From the NCBI RefSeq assembly GCF_024834055.1, contig NZ_JANUXZ010000007.1:1-64000 (forward strand): 64,000 nucleotides of DNA, in the 5' to 3' direction. Under the pieces are notes generated by a model that saw only the letters and a program-made list of their open reading frames with translations, was not told the origin of the DNA and searched no databases. Both the position numbers and the translations under genes were made by a program. The DNA is from Corynebacterium sp. ES2730-CONJ (lineage in GTDB: Bacteria > Actinomycetota > Actinomycetes > Mycobacteriales > Mycobacteriaceae). How positions within the stretch are numbered: position 1 is the first letter of the stretch; every line of letters begins with the position of its first letter. Positions 16,692 to 28,878 of the stretch are shown here, one piece after another.

Positions 16692-18296
16692 TTAGATTGG
16701 CTCCTTTGCAAACAGGGTACGTGCCTCACCGGCGGTTACAACTGATCCAGTAATAAGAACCCCTGAACCAGATTGGATATCGGCGTCTTCAGCTAATCCT
16801 ACGGCTAATTCAATGGCACCATCGAGACCGCGAGCCGTATGGACTCGCTCTTCGCCGAAAATTCCCACCGCGAGGTCGTAAAGATCCCTCATATCAAGGG
16901 CCCTTGGGCTGGAGTTTTGGGTGACGACGATCTCATCGAGGTGGGGCTCTAGAGCTGCAAGAATTCCTCGGGCGTCCTTGTCGCCTAAGATCGCTAGCAC
17001 TCCGATAAGACGCTGGAAGTCAAAGTCTCGCTCGAGAGCGGTTGCGAGTGCACGCGCCCCGTGGGGATTATGGGCGGCGTCGATAAATACTGTGGGGGCC
17101 GATCGAACCCGCTCCAGCCGACCCGGACTTTGAACTGTGGCGAAGCCTTCCTTTACCGTGTTGAGATCGAGGCTGCGGCCAGGGCCGGCCCCAAAGAAGG
17201 CCTCCACCGCGGCGAGGGCTACAGCTGCATTGCGAGCTTGGTGCTCACCTGAGAGTGGTAGAAAAATGTCCTCATAGTCTCCCGCCAGTCCGCGTAGGGT
17301 GAGTTGCTGACCTCCGACAGCAACGCGGGATTCTATGACCGAAAATTCCTGCCCTGCCCGAGCGACTGATGCGTCGATATCTACGGCATACTCCAAGATC
17401 GCCCGCATCGCTTCGGGCTCTTGTTCAGCGATAATAGCAACGTTTTCTTTAGGGGCGAGTAGATCGTCGAGATCCCATCGAGTTTTAATAATCCCCGCTT
17501 TCTCCTGGGCGATATTGGCGATGGTGTCCCCTAAGTATTCTGTGTGATCGATGCCTATGGGCATGATCACGGCCACCTCAGCATTGATCACATTGGTGGC
17601 ATCCCACCGACCCCCCAAACCGACTTCTACTACCCCCACATCCACCGGAGCATCAGCAAAGGCTGCATAGGCCATGGCTGTGAGGACCTCAAATTTGGAG
17701 AGCTTTGGCCCTCCAGCTGCCTCGCTGTGGGCATCAGCCATCTCCACGTAGGGGCGGATTTCTTCGAAAATACGCACATAATCGCGGGGGTGGATCGGGC
17801 GTCCATCGATAGCAATGCGTTCAGTAACCAACTGCAAATGCGGACTCGTGGTGCGCCCAGTGCGCCGGTGGAAAGCCCGAAGTAGTGATTCCACCATTCG
17901 AACTGTGGAGGTTTTTCCGTTAGTGCCAGCGATGTGGATAGCTGGAAAACTGCGCTCTGGGTGTCCGAGGAGATCCATGAGGAATTCGATCCGATCTAAG
18001 GTCGGATCGATTATTGTTTCATTGAAACGCTGGTCAAGCTCGGCTTCGACCTCTTTAAGCGCGCGCATATCCTCATGAGTGATCTCGAGGGCTGGCGGCT
18101 CGGGTTTCGCTGCGATCGTCAATGGCAACTCGAGGCCCGACTCCTTAAGGGTGAGATCACCTAAGGTCACAGGCTCGCCTTCCTCACCGGCAAGCGCGGC
18201 ACTGACCTGGAAATCCTCACCCCCTAAATCTGCTTCAGCAAGGTGCGCATAGCCCGCTTCTTGGCTGGTATCTGGCTGGTCGGAGGGTGAACTCAT
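16692..18296 (-). CDS. folC: folylpolyglutamate synthase / dihydrofolate synthase
   Basis: 534 aa. It adds Glu to dihydropteroate and then to folates. The ATP loop is [14 protein letters not shown] (about residues 122-135). [22 protein letters not shown] and [14 protein letters not shown] are Mur-ligase family blocks; the C-terminal domain has [12 protein letters not shown] 60-residue acidic N-terminal extension precedes the catalytic part, longer than in E. coli but common in corynebacteria. Its start overlaps the valS stop by 4 bases (ATGA), so translation is coupled. Confidence 0.95.
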   Translation of the reverse strand: MSSPSDQPDTSQEAGYAHLAEADLGGEDFQVSAALAGEEGEPVTLGDLTLKESGLELPLTIAAKPEPPALEITHEDMRALKEVEAELDQRFNETIIDPTLDRIEFLMDLLGHPERSFPAIHIAGTNGKTSTVRMVESLLRAFHRRTGRTTSPHLQLVTERIAIDGRPIHPRDYVRIFEEIRPYVEMADAHSEAAGGPKLSKFEVLTAMAYAAFADAPVDVGVVEVGLGGRWDATNVINAEVAVIMPIGIDHTEYLGDTIANIAQEKAGIIKTRWDLDDLLAPKENVAIIAEQEPEAMRAILEYAVDIDASVARAGQEFSVIESRVAVGGQQLTLRGLAGDYEDIFLPLSGEHQARNAAVALAAVEAFFGAGPGRSLDLNTVKEGFATVQSPGRLERVRSAPTVFIDAAHNPHGARALATALERDFDFQRLIGVLAILGDKDARGILAALEPHLDEIVVTQNSSPRALDMRDLYDLAVGIFGEERVHTARGLDGAIELAVGLAEDADIQSGSGVLITGSVVTAGEARTLFAKEPI

Positions 18297-21004
18297 GAGC
18301 GTAGCTCTTCCAGTTTGCGGCTGATCCTAGCTACTTCTTCCGCAGCGAGGTGCTGGCGAGTGCGAATCTTCTCCACCACAGCATCTGGAGCCTTAGCGAG
18401 GAAGGCCTCGTTGGAGAGTTTCTTCGTGGTTCCTTCCAATTCCTTGGTAGCTGAGGCGAGATCTTTCTCTAAGCGCTTGCACTCTGCTTCCTTGTCCACG
18501 GTTCCAGAGGTATCGAGGGAGACCGTTATTGTTCCCGCCTCTAAGCGCACCTCGAGGGTGGCTGAGGCCTGGAAATCCTCATTCGGGTGATCGAGTTTAG
18601 CGAGGGTACGCACCACGGTTTCTTGATCAATCAGGTCAGCGGCGGCGAAATCAACAGCAGCGGGTACCTTTTGGCTCGGTTTAACGCCTTGATCGGAACG
18701 GAAGCGGCGAATTTCGGTGACGAGTTTTTCTATATCTGCGATCCGACGAGCTGCGATATCATCCCGCGGTGCTCCCCCATTGGTGAGCTCTGTGGTGGGC
18801 CAGGCACTGATAACCAGTGATTCCTCATCGCTAAGAGCCTTCCACAAGGTTTCAGTCACGAACGGCATAGCTGGGTGGAGCAATCGCAGCACGGCATCGA
18901 GCACGCGACCTAAAACTACCTGGGTATTCTTGCCACGCTGCTGCTCGCTAGGACTTGCCTGGGAGAAATCGCGCGGAATCTGCACCTTGGCGATCTCGAG
19001 ATACCAGTCGCAGAACTCTCCCCACGTGAACTGGTACAGCAGCTCGTGAGCTTTGGCGAATTGATAGCGGTCAAGATAGGAATCAACGTGGTCGCGCACG
19101 TCTTCGAGGCGGTCTAGGATCCATCGATCGGCGTCTGTCAGCTCCTCGCGGGCGGGAAGGTCACCAATGCGAGCACCGTTGAGGAGTGCAAATTTGGTGG
19201 CGTTGAAGAGTTTGGTGGCGAAGTTTCGCGAGCTTTGAGCGGAATCGGCTCCAACAGGCAAATCTACGCCAGGGTTGGCACCACGAGCTAGGGTAAAGCG
19301 CAGTGCATCGGCGCCGTAATCGCGCACCCAGTCCATGGGGTCGATGCCATTACCGAGCGATTTACTCATCTTGCGGCCGTGCTCGTCGCGCACCAGTCCG
19401 TGTAAGAAGATATCGGTAAATGGTATCTGCGGGCGCCCCGCTGCCCCACCATTGAGGGTCTCTTCACTTATCGACGATGCGAAGGTCGCGAACATCATCA
19501 TTCTGGCGACCCAGAAGAAAAGAATATCGTAACCGGTCATGAGCACCGAGGTGGGATAGAATTTCTGCAATTCTGGGGTATTTTCCGGCCAACCTAGGGT
19601 GGAAAACGGCCACAGTGCCGAACTGAACCAGGTATCCAAAACATCGGGGTCCTGTGTGTAGCCTGCTGGGGGTTGCTCATCGGGACCAACACAGACAATC
19701 TCATCATTCGGGCCGTACCAGATGGGAATACGGTGGCCCCACCACAATTGGCGGGAAATGCACCAGTCGTGCATATCATCGACCCACTCGAAATAGCGCG
19801 GCTCCGCTGACTTCGGGTGAATAACGGTATCGCCCTCTCGAATTGCATCGCCCGCCATGAGAGCAAGTTCATCAACCTTGACGTACCACTGCAGTGACAG
19901 CCTCGGCTCGATGGGTTCTCCGGAGCGTTCGGAGTGACCTACCGAGTGAATATAGGGGCGTTGCTCCTTGACAATGCGCCCTTGTGCGGCAAGTGCCTCA
20001 CGGATTTTTACCCGCGCCTCAAAACGATCCAGGCCATCAAACTCAGTGCCAGTATGAGCAATATGCCCCGTGGAGTCGAAAATATTGGGCATCTCCAGAT
20101 CATGTCGCTGACCCATGGCGTAGTCGTTGGGATCGTGAGCGGGGGTGATCTTGACAGCGCCGGTGCCAAATTCAGGATCGACGTAGTCATCGGCGATAAC
20201 GATCAATTGGCGATCGTTGAGAAATGGGTGAGGCAAAGTGGTGCCCACCAACTCTCGGTATCGCTCGTCTTCGGGGTGTACGGCCACGGCGACGTCGCCA
20301 AGCATTGTTTCTACCCGCGTGGTGGCTACGATAACGTGGGGTTCATCATCGTTGAGTGAGCCATAACGGATGGACACTAATTCACCCTCGACGTCCTTGT
20401 ACACGACCTCGATATCGGAGATAGCTGTTTCCAGTACTGGAGACCAGTTGACGAGGCGATTAGCTTGGTAAATCAAGCCACGATCGAAAAGGCTTTTGAA
20501 AATAGTCTGCACAGCGCGCGATAGCCCCGCATCTAGGGTGAAGCGTTCGCGCGACCAGTCAACTGAGTCACCCAAGGCGCGCATCTGGGTGCCAATGGTT
20601 CCGCCGAATTGCTCTTTCCACTCCCAGACCTTGGCGATAAACTCATCGCGCTCATAATCCCAGCGCTTCTTCCCCTCCTCCTCGAAGAGTTTGGCCTCCA
20701 CCTTGGACTGGGTGGCAATACCAGCGTGGTCCATACCTGTCATCCAGAGGACCTCATAGCCTTGCATGCGCTTGCGGCGAGCGACCACATCGATCAGGGT
20801 GTGGTCGAGGGCATGGCCCATATGCAGTTGGCCGGTGACATTGGGCGGCGGAATCATAATGGAGTAGCCGGGCTTTGAAGAGTGGGCATCAGGGGTGAAA
20901 TATCCCTTGTTGACCCAATTCTCATATAACTCGGATTCGACCGCTTGCGGGTCCCAATTTTTGGGCAACTTATCTGCACGATTATTTTCAGCCATGCCCA
21001 CCAT
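18293..21004 (-). CDS. valS: valyl-tRNA synthetase
   Basis: 903 aa, normal length. Class I synthetase signatures: [14 protein letters not shown] (HIGH) near residue 55 and [12 protein letters not shown] near 565. The editing domain lies between ([19 protein letters not shown]). A tRNA-binding anticodon domain and a C-terminal coiled coil ([14 protein letters not shown] repeats) finish the protein. ATG 21004 has AGGG about 11 bases upstream; ATG 20995 three codons in is an alternative. First gene of valS-folC-DUF4233. Confidence 0.97.
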   Translation of the reverse strand: MVGMAENNRADKLPKNWDPQAVESELYENWVNKGYFTPDAHSSKPGYSIMIPPPNVTGQLHMGHALDHTLIDVVARRKRMQGYEVLWMTGMDHAGIATQSKVEAKLFEEEGKKRWDYERDEFIAKVWEWKEQFGGTIGTQMRALGDSVDWSRERFTLDAGLSRAVQTIFKSLFDRGLIYQANRLVNWSPVLETAISDIEVVYKDVEGELVSIRYGSLNDDEPHVIVATTRVETMLGDVAVAVHPEDERYRELVGTTLPHPFLNDRQLIVIADDYVDPEFGTGAVKITPAHDPNDYAMGQRHDLEMPNIFDSTGHIAHTGTEFDGLDRFEARVKIREALAAQGRIVKEQRPYIHSVGHSERSGEPIEPRLSLQWYVKVDELALMAGDAIREGDTVIHPKSAEPRYFEWVDDMHDWCISRQLWWGHRIPIWYGPNDEIVCVGPDEQPPAGYTQDPDVLDTWFSSALWPFSTLGWPENTPELQKFYPTSVLMTGYDILFFWVARMMMFATFASSISEETLNGGAAGRPQIPFTDIFLHGLVRDEHGRKMSKSLGNGIDPMDWVRDYGADALRFTLARGANPGVDLPVGADSAQSSRNFATKLFNATKFALLNGARIGDLPAREELTDADRWILDRLEDVRDHVDSYLDRYQFAKAHELLYQFTWGEFCDWYLEIAKVQIPRDFSQASPSEQQRGKNTQVVLGRVLDAVLRLLHPAMPFVTETLWKALSDEESLVISAWPTTELTNGGAPRDDIAARRIADIEKLVTEIRRFRSDQGVKPSQKVPAAVDFAAADLIDQETVVRTLAKLDHPNEDFQASATLEVRLEAGTITVSLDTSGTVDKEAECKRLEKDLASATKELEGTTKKLSNEAFLAKAPDAVVEKIRTRQHLAAEEVARISRKLEELRS

Positions 21005-21036
21005 CTTAGATAATTCCCTATGGGGGACAAAGAAAA

Positions 21037-21064
21037 GGTGCCCAGGAGGAAAACCCTGGGCACC
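21037..21064 (-). terminator. terminator after mdh
   Basis: GGTGCCCAGG / CCTGGGCACC, a perfect 10-base stem with an 8-base loop, lies 15 bases past the mdh stop. TTTTCTTT follows on the minus strand. It separates mdh from valS. Confidence 0.85.
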
Positions 21065-21078
21065 ATCTCATCTACTCG

Positions 21079-22080
<1,002 letters not shown>

Positions 22081-22327
22081 TTAAAGACTGGTTGATCTAC
22101 CTGTCTTAGGCAATAAGGCGTCGGCGCATAGTTGGCGCGCACATGACAACTTTCAGCCTAATAGTGTGGTGAGGGAAAAACTAGAAGAAGCCCCGAATGC
22201 CAGCTATTGCCGCTAAGAGATTGCTCACACCCCATTGTCAATAAAACATGCTATCTGAGAAACGAAGAACTATTTCCCAAAAATTTCTTAACTACCGGCC
22301 GAAAAGTTGAAAATCACCCCCGAAAGA

Positions 22328-22344
22328 CGTCCTATAATAGGACG
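22328..22344 (+). promoter_or_regulatory. palindromic operator overlapping a -10 box
   Basis: CGTCCTATAATAGGACG is a 17-base palindrome around one central base. It contains TATAAT (22333-22338). TTGAAA occurs 20 bases upstream, a long spacer. A dimeric repressor bound here would block the promoter; the TetR protein encoded 200 bases downstream is the obvious candidate, by inference. Confidence 0.5.
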
Positions 22345-22430
22345 CAACGGTTCCCATAAGTACAAAAGAAGACTCATCAGCTAAATTACATTTAGGGCAG
22401 AAGCCTAGTTTTTACGGTGATCTCTTTCGC

Positions 22431-22454
22431 GATCGCTTCGACGATCGCATCGAC
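22431..22454. repeat. two 12-base units before the TetR gene
   Basis: Two adjacent 12-base units, gatcgcttcgac and gatcgcatcgac, differ at one base. They lie about 90 bases before the TetR start and may be a second regulator site. Confidence 0.35.
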
Positions 22455-22544
22455 TTATGTCACCGCATTATCAGGGATAATCCACGATTATTGCGCTTCT
22501 CCCTGACTATCATCTATATCCCATTCAACCCAAGGAGATCCGGA

Positions 22545-23333
22545 GTGTCCAAGGACAAGGCCATCACTCATCCCTCGGAGCCCCAGGCGGCCTCAGATTC
22601 TTCCGTCTCCGAAGCTACACCTGAACTCGTTCTCGATATCGCTCTAAAGAAATTCTCCGAACTGGGGTTTACCGATACGAAACTCGAAGCTATTGCTAAA
22701 GAATCTGGCATGTCCAAGCGCATGATTCACTATCACTTCGGCGATAAAAAGGGGCTCTACCACCGCAGCCTCGCCCTCTGCATCCACTACCTCCGACCTC
22801 CCGTTGAGGAGCTCGAGTTAGATTCTCAGGTGCCAGTCGACGGCGTTCGCAAGGTGGTAGAAGCAGTATTTACTCGCTTCTGTCAGCACCCGGAGGCAAT
22901 TCGCCTTCTGTGCCTGGAAAATATCATGCACTACCTCCATATCCATGAACTCCCCCCACTCATGGACCAATCAGCGATCACTCTCCAATTGGACAAACTC
23001 CTGATGCTCGGTCAGGACGCCGGAGCATTCCGCCCCGGTATCTCAGCCCAGGACGTATTTACGCTCATTTCTTCGCTCGCCGTTTTCCGCGTGATCACCC
23101 ATGAGACCACCATTAATCTGTATAACGTGGATCTGCTCAACGAAGCTAATACTCAAGGAATGGCGCGCATGGCCGCTGACAGCGTGTTGGCCTTCCTCAC
23201 CTCACATCTCAAAACCCCAGAGCAAACCTCTTATTTAAGCTCCAGTGCCAATTTGGAGACCGGCGAGGTATTGGATTTTCCTCACTATGACACTGGGAGC
23301 GAAAACTACAACTTCGGATCTGATCTCTTTTAG
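22545..23333 (+). CDS. TetR-family transcriptional regulator
   Basis: 262 aa from GTG 22545, preceded by AAGGAG at 6-7 bases; an in-frame start at 22491 lacks a ribosome site. The N-terminal helix-turn-helix is in [20 protein letters not shown] followed by [11 protein letters not shown]. The C-terminal domain should bind a ligand and dimerise, with no recognised effector. A 35-residue N-terminal arm and a disordered C-terminal tail are extra. The stop overlaps the clpX stop by 4 bases on the other strand. Targets are unknown; autoregulation through the upstream palindrome is likely. Confidence 0.88.
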   Translation: MSKDKAITHPSEPQAASDSSVSEATPELVLDIALKKFSELGFTDTKLEAIAKESGMSKRMIHYHFGDKKGLYHRSLALCIHYLRPPVEELELDSQVPVDGVRKVVEAVFTRFCQHPEAIRLLCLENIMHYLHIHELPPLMDQSAITLQLDKLLMLGQDAGAFRPGISAQDVFTLISSLAVFRVITHETTINLYNVDLLNEANTQGMARMAADSVLAFLTSHLKTPEQTSYLSSSANLETGEVLDFPHYDTGSENYNFGSDLF

Positions 23334-24613
23334 GCGATGAACTGATAGGGGTCGGCGTTGACGATCTTCGGTGAGCCCTCTTTGCGGGCCGCCTCTGCTG
23401 TGATCACAACTTGAGAGATATCTGAGGAGTCGGGAATTTCAAACATAGTTTCCCCGAGGATCTCCTCCATGATGGCGCGCAGGCCACGAGCTCCGGTTTT
23501 ACGCTCTAGAGCCTGCTCAGCCACAACTTCTAAGGCTTCCGGCTCAAATTCAAGATTGACACCATCCATCTCGAAGAGACGACGGTACTGATTAACTAAA
23601 GCATTGCGCGGCTTGGTAAGGATATCTACCAATGATTGCTTATCAAGGTGATCGACCCACGCCACGATGGGCAAGCGGCCAATAAATTCTGGGATGAGGC
23701 CGAATTTAACCAGATCTTCTGGCTGAACCTGGCGCAGAATATCAGAGTTCTCCCGTTCCTCCCGGCTCTTAATATCAGCGCCGAAGCCTAGGCTGCGCTT
23801 AGATACTCGTTCCTCAATGACCTTGTCGAGGCCGGCAAAAGCACCTGCCACGATAAAGAGAATCTTTGACGTATCCATGTGAATAAGTTCATGATTGGGG
23901 TGCTTGCGTCCACCTTGGGGCGGAATGGCAGCCACCGTTCCTTCGAGAATTTTTAGCAATGCCTGCTGGACGCCTTCACCGGACACATCCCTGGTGATTG
24001 AGGGGTTTTCGGATTTGCGTGAAATCTTATCAATCTCGTCAACGTAGATGATTCCGCGTTGAGCCCGCTCCACATCGAAATCAGCCGCTTGCAGTAATTT
24101 CAGCAAAATATTCTCAACGTCTTCGCCCACATAGCCAGCCTCAGTCAGGCTTGTGGCATCGGCGATAGCAAAGGGCACATCGAGTTTGCGCGCCAGGGTT
24201 TGCGCCAAATATGTCTTACCGGATCCGGTGGGGCCAAGCAGAAGAATATTCGACTTCTCGAGCTCCGTCTCTTCTTCAGCCTTGCGCGAAGACAGCGAGC
24301 GGGTTTCCTCTGCTTTGATTCGCTTGTAGTGGTTGTACACTGCCACACTCAATGTGCGCTTGGCAGCGGTTTGTCCAATCACAAATTCGTCGAGGAAGGC
24401 AGAGATTTGCGAGGGCTTAGGTAGACTGGAATCCTTTTCCTCGCTCTCATGGCCGGATCCTAGCTCCTCCTCCATGATTTCATTACACAGCTCCACACAT
24501 TCATCACAAATGAATACGCCACCGCCAGCAATGAGTTTTCTCACTTGCTTTTGGCTCTTTCCACAGAAAGAGCACTTGAGGAGGTCAGAGCTACTGTGCT
24601 TGTGCGTTGTCAT
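23330..24613 (-). CDS. clpX: ATP-dependent Clp protease ATP-binding subunit ClpX
   Basis: 427 aa from ATG 24613, giving the standard MTTHKH-type start; the frame extends to 24700 without support. The N-terminal zinc-binding domain has CSFCGK and CDECVELC. The AAA+ core has Walker [12 protein letters not shown], the pore loop GYVGED, Walker [10 protein letters not shown] and the sensor region. GFGAD resembles the ClpP-binding IGF loop region. It unfolds substrates and feeds them into ClpP1P2, encoded just upstream on the same strand. Confidence 0.97.
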   Translation of the reverse strand: MTTHKHSSSDLLKCSFCGKSQKQVRKLIAGGGVFICDECVELCNEIMEEELGSGHESEEKDSSLPKPSQISAFLDEFVIGQTAAKRTLSVAVYNHYKRIKAEETRSLSSRKAEEETELEKSNILLLGPTGSGKTYLAQTLARKLDVPFAIADATSLTEAGYVGEDVENILLKLLQAADFDVERAQRGIIYVDEIDKISRKSENPSITRDVSGEGVQQALLKILEGTVAAIPPQGGRKHPNHELIHMDTSKILFIVAGAFAGLDKVIEERVSKRSLGFGADIKSREERENSDILRQVQPEDLVKFGLIPEFIGRLPIVAWVDHLDKQSLVDILTKPRNALVNQYRRLFEMDGVNLEFEPEALEVVAEQALERKTGARGLRAIMEEILGETMFEIPDSSDISQVVITAEAARKEGSPKIVNADPYQFIA

Positions 24614-24698
24614 AAGAGATAAAGATTTCGCTTTCACATCGTTGAAGGGTGCTCTACTTACTTTAGTCGATGCTACCTGGATGAGGCAGCATCGAAAC

Positions 24699-24726
24699 AA
24701 CCCGCCACGGGAATATCCACGTGGCG
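24699..24726 (-). terminator. hairpin after clpP2
   Basis: CCCGCCACG / CGTGGCGGG, 9 perfect base pairs with a 10-base loop, lies just past the clpP2 stop. TTGTTTC follows on the minus strand. It separates clpP1-clpP2 from clpX, perhaps incompletely. Confidence 0.65.
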
Positions 24727-24745
24727 GGCTGGCTCTAGCAAGAGT

Positions 24746-25381
24746 CTACGGATTGAGCTTGCGATAGTCGAAGACTTCATCAATAAGACCATAATCCTTG
24801 GCCTCTGCTGCGGTGAGAATTTTATCTCGGTCTGTATCGATGCGAATCTGTTCCGGTGTGCGTCCGGTGTGACGGGCTAGCGTCTGCTCCATTTGGGTTC
24901 GAATGCGCTCGATCTCGGCAGCCTGAATTTCCAAATCAGAAACTTGGCCGCGTGAGCCCTCGGTAGCGGGCTGGTGAATGAGGATACGGGCATTTGGTAG
25001 GGCTGCACGCTTACCTGGGGCGCCGGCACCGAGTAGTACCGCGGCTGCGGATGCTGCCTGGCCGAGGCACACGGTCCGCACATCGGGTCGGATATACTGC
25101 ATGGTGTCATAAATGGCCATCAGCGAGGTAAAAGAACCGCCGGGCGAATTGATGTACATGGTGATATCTCGGTCCGGATCCATACCTTCAAGGACGAGGA
25201 GCTGCGCCATAATATCATTAGCTGAAGTATCGTCCACCTGCGAGCCCAGGAAGATAATGCGTTCCTCGAACAGTTTGGCATAGGGGTTGGTTTCTTTTGT
25301 CCCATAGGCCGACTGCTCCACGAAGCTGGGAAGCACGTAACGGGCGGAAGGCATCTCGAGGCCGTGTTTCATAGAATTCAT
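24746..25381 (-). CDS. clpP2: ATP-dependent Clp protease proteolytic subunit 2
   Basis: 211 aa. Serine peptidase: nucleophile Ser in GQAASAAAVLL, His in ILIHQPATEG, Asp in the later TDRDKILTAAEA region. [12 protein letters not shown] is the oxyanion strand. Second gene of the actinobacterial clpP1-clpP2 pair, whose products form a mixed barrel. GGAG lies 3 bases before ATG 25381 and 12 before ATG 25372, so the second may be the true start. Confidence 0.96.
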   Translation of the reverse strand: MNSMKHGLEMPSARYVLPSFVEQSAYGTKETNPYAKLFEERIIFLGSQVDDTSANDIMAQLLVLEGMDPDRDITMYINSPGGSFTSLMAIYDTMQYIRPDVRTVCLGQAASAAAVLLGAGAPGKRAALPNARILIHQPATEGSRGQVSDLEIQAAEIERIRTQMEQTLARHTGRTPEQIRIDTDRDKILTAAEAKDYGLIDEVFDYRKLNP

Positions 25382-25409
25382 TTCTCCAATTTCCTTTTAC
25401 GGTGTGCTT

Positions 25410-26009
25410 CTAGTTAGCAATCGGGCCCTGTGCCAGAGTGATGACGTGGTCCACGAGGCCGTACTCTTTAGCCTCTGTGGCAGTAAACCAACGGTCACGA
25501 TCCGAGTCCTTGGTGATTTGCTCAAAGGACTGGCCCGTGTGCTCAGCAATCAGTTCTGCCATTTCGCGCTTAGTTTGGGCGAACTGTTCGGCTTGAATAG
25601 CGATATCAGCAGCGGTACCACCAACACCTGCCGATGGCTGGTGCATCATGATACGCGCATGGGGCAGCGCATAGCGCTTGCCTGGGGTTCCACCGGACAG
25701 CAGGAATTGACCCATCGAAGCTGCAAGCCCCATGCCATAGGTTGCGATATCACACGGCGAATATTTCATGGTGTCATAGATGGCCATACCCGCAGTGACG
25801 GAGCCACCAGGGGAGTTGATATAGAGCGAAATATCGCGCGTGGGATCTTCTGCGGAGAGCAGCAGAATTTGCGCACAGAGCTTATTGGCAATCTCGTCGT
25901 TCACCTCGGTACCGAGGAAAATAATCCGCTCGCGTAAGAGACGCTCGAATACGGAATCGCCTAAATTTAAACCCGGCTGGGCGGACATCGTCGTTAACTG
26001 CTCGCTCAT
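25410..26009 (-). CDS. clpP1: ATP-dependent Clp protease proteolytic subunit 1
   Basis: 199 aa from ATG 26009 with CAAGGAG 7 bases upstream; the frame to 26078 is an extension without support. Catalytic Ser in [13 protein letters not shown], His in IMMHQPSAG, Asp in [27 protein letters not shown] is conserved. It is 28 bases ahead of clpP2 and forms the heteromeric ClpP1P2 protease with it, working with ClpX and ClpC. Confidence 0.97.
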   Translation of the reverse strand: MSEQLTTMSAQPGLNLGDSVFERLLRERIIFLGTEVNDEIANKLCAQILLLSAEDPTRDISLYINSPGGSVTAGMAIYDTMKYSPCDIATYGMGLAASMGQFLLSGGTPGKRYALPHARIMMHQPSAGVGGTAADIAIQAEQFAQTKREMAELIAEHTGQSFEQITKDSDRDRWFTATEAKEYGLVDHVITLAQGPIAN

Positions 26010-26113
26010 GATTAAACTCCTTGTATCGTGAAATTTCTCTAGTTTCTTCCACCTTACCGCCCAAGAAGGGTAATACACCTCCTTGTTCGCTATAAGCGGA
26101 TAGCTAAGGAAAA

Positions 26114-26160
26114 AGCCCAGAAGATTTCCCAGCTACTGGTAATGGGAAATCTTCCGGGCT
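26114..26160 (-). terminator. terminator after tig
   Basis: Two 18-base arms (26114-26131 and 26143-26160) pair with one mismatch. TTTTTCC follows on the minus strand. It lies 13 bases past the tig stop and separates tig from clpP1. Confidence 0.85.
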
Positions 26161-26172
26161 ATGGGGAGAGCT

Positions 26173-27525
26173 TTAGTTTTCTTCTTCCTCGGGCTCGTCC
26201 TCGAGACCAAAGTAGTCTTCGGGGTTAATGCTGGCGCCGGAGTCGTCGGTGACGGTGACACGACAGATAGCAGCCGCAAGGGCCTTACCGCGTTTGACGT
26301 CAGCAAAGAGCGCTCCGATCTGGCCAGCCTGCTGTAAGGACTGCACGAACTGGTTCGGGTCCATGCCATAGGCCTGCGCAGTGAACAGAATATGATCGGT
26401 GAGCTCGGACTGGGATACTTCAGGATTTTCTTGCTCGGCCAACACGTCTAGGAAGAGCTGGTTGCGAACATTCTTCTCGGCGTTCTCATGAGCCTCTGCC
26501 TTGAACTGCTCCAGGGAAGAACCTTGTGACTTGAGGTATTCATCGATAACAGCCTCGTTGGAAGCAGCTTCTCCGAAGGTACCGCGCAGAGCGTTCTCGG
26601 CTTGCTCCTTAACCAAGGACTCAGGCAATGGGAACTCTGACTGCTTGAGTGCTGCTTCTAAGACAGCGTCGCGGATGGCGGAGGCTTGCTCTGCCTTCAG
26701 GCGATCGTCTACCTGGGAAGCGGTTGATTCGCGCAACTCATCGACCGTGTCAAATTCAGAGGCTTCTTGCACGAACTCGTCATTGAGTTCAGGCAGCTTG
26801 CGCTCCTTGGTCTGTACGACAGTCACCTTCACGGTGGCCTCTTGGTCTTTATACTCGGCGATATTGAGTGTTGTGGTGAACTCGGCTTCTTCGCCGGTCT
26901 TCAGTCCGCGCAGAGCGGTATCGAGGCCGTCGATGAGATCGCCTTGGCCTACCTGGTAGGTGAGGTCATCAGCCTTGGACTCCTCGATCTCCTTACCGTC
27001 AACGCTAGCTACCAGGTTGATGATCGCGAAGTCGTTGGTCTTGAGCTTGCGTCGGGTATCGCTAAGCTCGCCGAAGCGCTCGCGCAAACGATCAATTTCC
27101 GCCTCCACAGCCTCTTCGGCTGCGTTATCGCTCAATGCTGGTACTTCAACAGACATAGCGGAGAAGTCTGGGAGGGAGATCTCTGGGCGGATATCAACCT
27201 CAGCAGTGAACTCGATGAGTTCGCCGTCTTCCATCTTGGTAACGTCTACGTCGGGTTGACCGATAACAGCCAGATCATTGTCTGCTACAGCTTGCTGGTA
27301 GCGTACGGGCAGCATATCGTTAATGACCTGCTCCAAAACTGGGCCGCGTCCAAAGCGAGCGTCGATAAGCTTGCGTGGCGCCTTGCCTTTACGGAAACCG
27401 GGAATATTCACCTGAGCGGCCAGAGCCTTATAAGCTTTGTCGATCTCGTTGTTTAGTTCCTCGAACGGAACCTCGACAGTCAGCTTGACTCGGGTATCGT
27501 TCAGCTTTTCGACGGAACTCTTCAC
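26173..27525 (-). CDS. tig: trigger factor
   Basis: 450 aa from GTG 27525 with GGAGAG upstream. The ribosome-binding signature is [12 protein letters not shown] near residue 45. The FKBP-type prolyl isomerase domain spans about 160-245. The C-terminal chaperone arms follow, ending in an acidic tail (EDEPEEEEN). It meets nascent chains at the exit tunnel. Its place just before clpP1-clpP2 is common in bacteria. Confidence 0.97.
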   Translation of the reverse strand: MKSSVEKLNDTRVKLTVEVPFEELNNEIDKAYKALAAQVNIPGFRKGKAPRKLIDARFGRGPVLEQVINDMLPVRYQQAVADNDLAVIGQPDVDVTKMEDGELIEFTAEVDIRPEISLPDFSAMSVEVPALSDNAAEEAVEAEIDRLRERFGELSDTRRKLKTNDFAIINLVASVDGKEIEESKADDLTYQVGQGDLIDGLDTALRGLKTGEEAEFTTTLNIAEYKDQEATVKVTVVQTKERKLPELNDEFVQEASEFDTVDELRESTASQVDDRLKAEQASAIRDAVLEAALKQSEFPLPESLVKEQAENALRGTFGEAASNEAVIDEYLKSQGSSLEQFKAEAHENAEKNVRNQLFLDVLAEQENPEVSQSELTDHILFTAQAYGMDPNQFVQSLQQAGQIGALFADVKRGKALAAAICRVTVTDDSGASINPEDYFGLEDEPEEEEN

Positions 27526-27573
27526 GAGCGATCTCTCCTGTTATATATAGATTATATGGGCATATTGACTATA

Positions 27574-27615
27574 AACCCCCGAGGTGCATTTCGTTAAATA
27601 TGCTCCTCGGGGGTT
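27574..27615 (-). terminator. terminator after tRNA-Pro
   Basis: AACCCCCGAGG / CCTCGGGGGTT, an 11-base perfect stem, begins 2 bases beyond the encoded CCA of tRNA-Pro. TTTAT follows on the minus strand. Confidence 0.8.
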
Positions 27616-27616
27616 A

Positions 27617-27693
27617 TGGTCGGGACGACAGGATTTGAACCTGCGACCCCCTGTACCCAAAACAGGTGCGCTACCAAGCTGCGCCACGTCCCG
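27617..27693 (-). tRNA. tRNA-Pro (anticodon TGG)
   Basis: 77 bases with CCA encoded. The acceptor stem is CGGGACG / CGTCCCG, the anticodon loop TTTTGGG gives TGG, and the T loop GTTCGAATC is intact. It reads CCN/CCA-type proline codons. Confidence 0.97.
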
Positions 27694-28092
27694 ATTGCCT
27701 AAACAGACAAGCCGCTTTGAGCGACGTAAAGAATTGTGCCACGGATTAGATTAAAAACCAAAACCGCTGTTCATCGTGCACTTTAGTTTTGATCCACTTC
27801 TCCACAGTTTCTGGAGTGGTTTGAAGATTTTAGACTTGAGAATTGCATGTCGTGCCGCGCCGTACTTTCCGCCTCCACGACTCGCACCTAAATACACAGA
27901 TAGGGATAAGCCGCAGACGGTGATATTTGGCCGCTGATACACTAACCACCCTGTGGATAGTCCCTCTCGACCTGACAACCTCGACGACACTGCAGGCGTT
28001 GACGCGGGCTATTTCCTCATAGCCCAAGAGGGTTGCGCAAAGAAAAAAGCCGACTACTAAGACGGTGGTCTACTTGTAGGCGGCTTAAGTTA
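27694..28092. other. intergenic region between tRNA-Pro and tRNA-Gly
   Basis: Apart from the terminator at 28047-28086 I see nothing supported. Short frames of 65-79 codons here lack ribosome sites and show no family motifs. The tRNA-Pro promoter should lie just above 27694. Confidence 0.5.
28047..28086 (-). terminator. terminator after tRNA-Gly
   Basis: Arms 28047-28057 and 28076-28086 pair over 11 bases with one mismatch. TTTTTT follows on the minus strand. It lies 7 bases past the tRNA end. Confidence 0.8.
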
Positions 28093-28167
28093 TGGAGGGA
28101 ATGACGGGAATCGAACCCGCGTCACCAGTTTGGAAGACTGGGGTAATAGCCACTATACGACATTCCC
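28093..28167 (-). tRNA. tRNA-Gly (anticodon TCC)
   Basis: 75 bases with CCA encoded. Acceptor stem GGGAATG / CATTCCC, anticodon loop CTTCCAA gives TCC, T arm GGGTTCGATTCCC. TATATA lies 10-15 bases upstream of the 5' end as a likely -10 box. Confidence 0.96.
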
Positions 28168-28525
28168 ATATTCTGCTATATACTTGCTGCGCTTCTGTGC
28201 AACACAGAAATAGCCTAAACGACAGCGGAAAATTTTGCAAAATTCGAGGACGCAGCACGCGCGACAAGACCGAGTAAAGGTGGGCGACCCACGACCGGCC
28301 ACATCCACCCTTCCCAGTATCCGCCGAGTTAACGCCCACGCGCACACGTAGGCGCATATAAAGGCGTTTTACATCACAGGCGTGCACTGCTCATTGCCGC
28401 TACTACCGCTGCAAAATCACTAAAAAGACCACTCGATGCTGAATATATCTCGCTGAGCTGGGAAGTAAATAATAAATTAGTAAAGTATTATTATTTTTGA
28501 CCTTGATGGATTATTATTTATTCCT
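28168..28525. other. divergent region between tRNA-Gly and a small HTH gene
   Basis: No gene is supported. TCTGTG-caa-CACAGA (28194-28208) is a 15-base palindrome upstream of tRNA-Gly. The right half is AT-rich and holds TATTAT (28512-28517) exactly 8 bases before the ATG at 28526, the spacing of a leaderless promoter. Confidence 0.45.
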
Positions 28526-28756
28526 ATGAAGCCAACCATCATTGACGCTGATACGGGTCGCGAACTCTGGACCGCAATCGAGTGCGCCCAGTTTTCTGGT
28601 ACCGCCAGGGGCACCTTCACAAGCTATGCCGGTCGCGGTCGCGCACCCAAACCAGTGACTAAGCACCACGGCCTCACGCTCTGGGACTCTGAGGAGATCA
28701 GGCAGTGGACCGATCAACGACAATCGGCGAAGCCCTCTAAGGATAGCGTTTCTTAG
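28526..28756 (+). CDS. small helix-turn-helix DNA-binding protein
   Basis: 76 aa. The arrangement 'ALECAQF-SGTARGTFTSYAGRGRAPKP ... LWDSEEIRQW' (abridged) matches small winged-helix proteins of the AlpA/excisionase or MerR-N type, where a short recognition helix precedes an arginine-rich wing and the 'W..EEI..W' helix. No ribosome site is seen; TATTAT 8 bases before the ATG suggests a leaderless message. No integrase or phage gene is near, so a host regulator is likelier than an excisionase. Target unknown. Confidence 0.65.
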   Translation: MKPTIIDADTGRELWTAIECAQFSGTARGTFTSYAGRGRAPKPVTKHHGLTLWDSEEIRQWTDQRQSAKPSKDSVS

Positions 28757-28878
28757 GACGAACCTATAATTGATCCGATCCCCGAACGGTGCTACTGGGC
28801 GCGTTTGGGGAACTTTTTTATCTGTTAAACGTTCTTCTTATTAATAGACGATTTTCACACCAATCCAAGGAATTATTT

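Noticed and set aside
23333..24613. Plus-strand frames opposite clpX (e.g. 24333-24767)
   Set aside because: Shadows of clpX codon structure; clpX is certain.
27751..28027. Two short minus-strand frames between tRNA-Pro and tRNA-Gly
   Set aside because: They overlap each other, lack ribosome sites and have no recognisable features.
28085..28387. 100-codon frame across tRNA-Gly
   Set aside because: It reads through the tRNA gene on the same strand.
28526..28756. Small HTH gene as a prophage excisionase
   Set aside because: No integrase, att repeats or phage genes are nearby despite adjacent tRNA genes.
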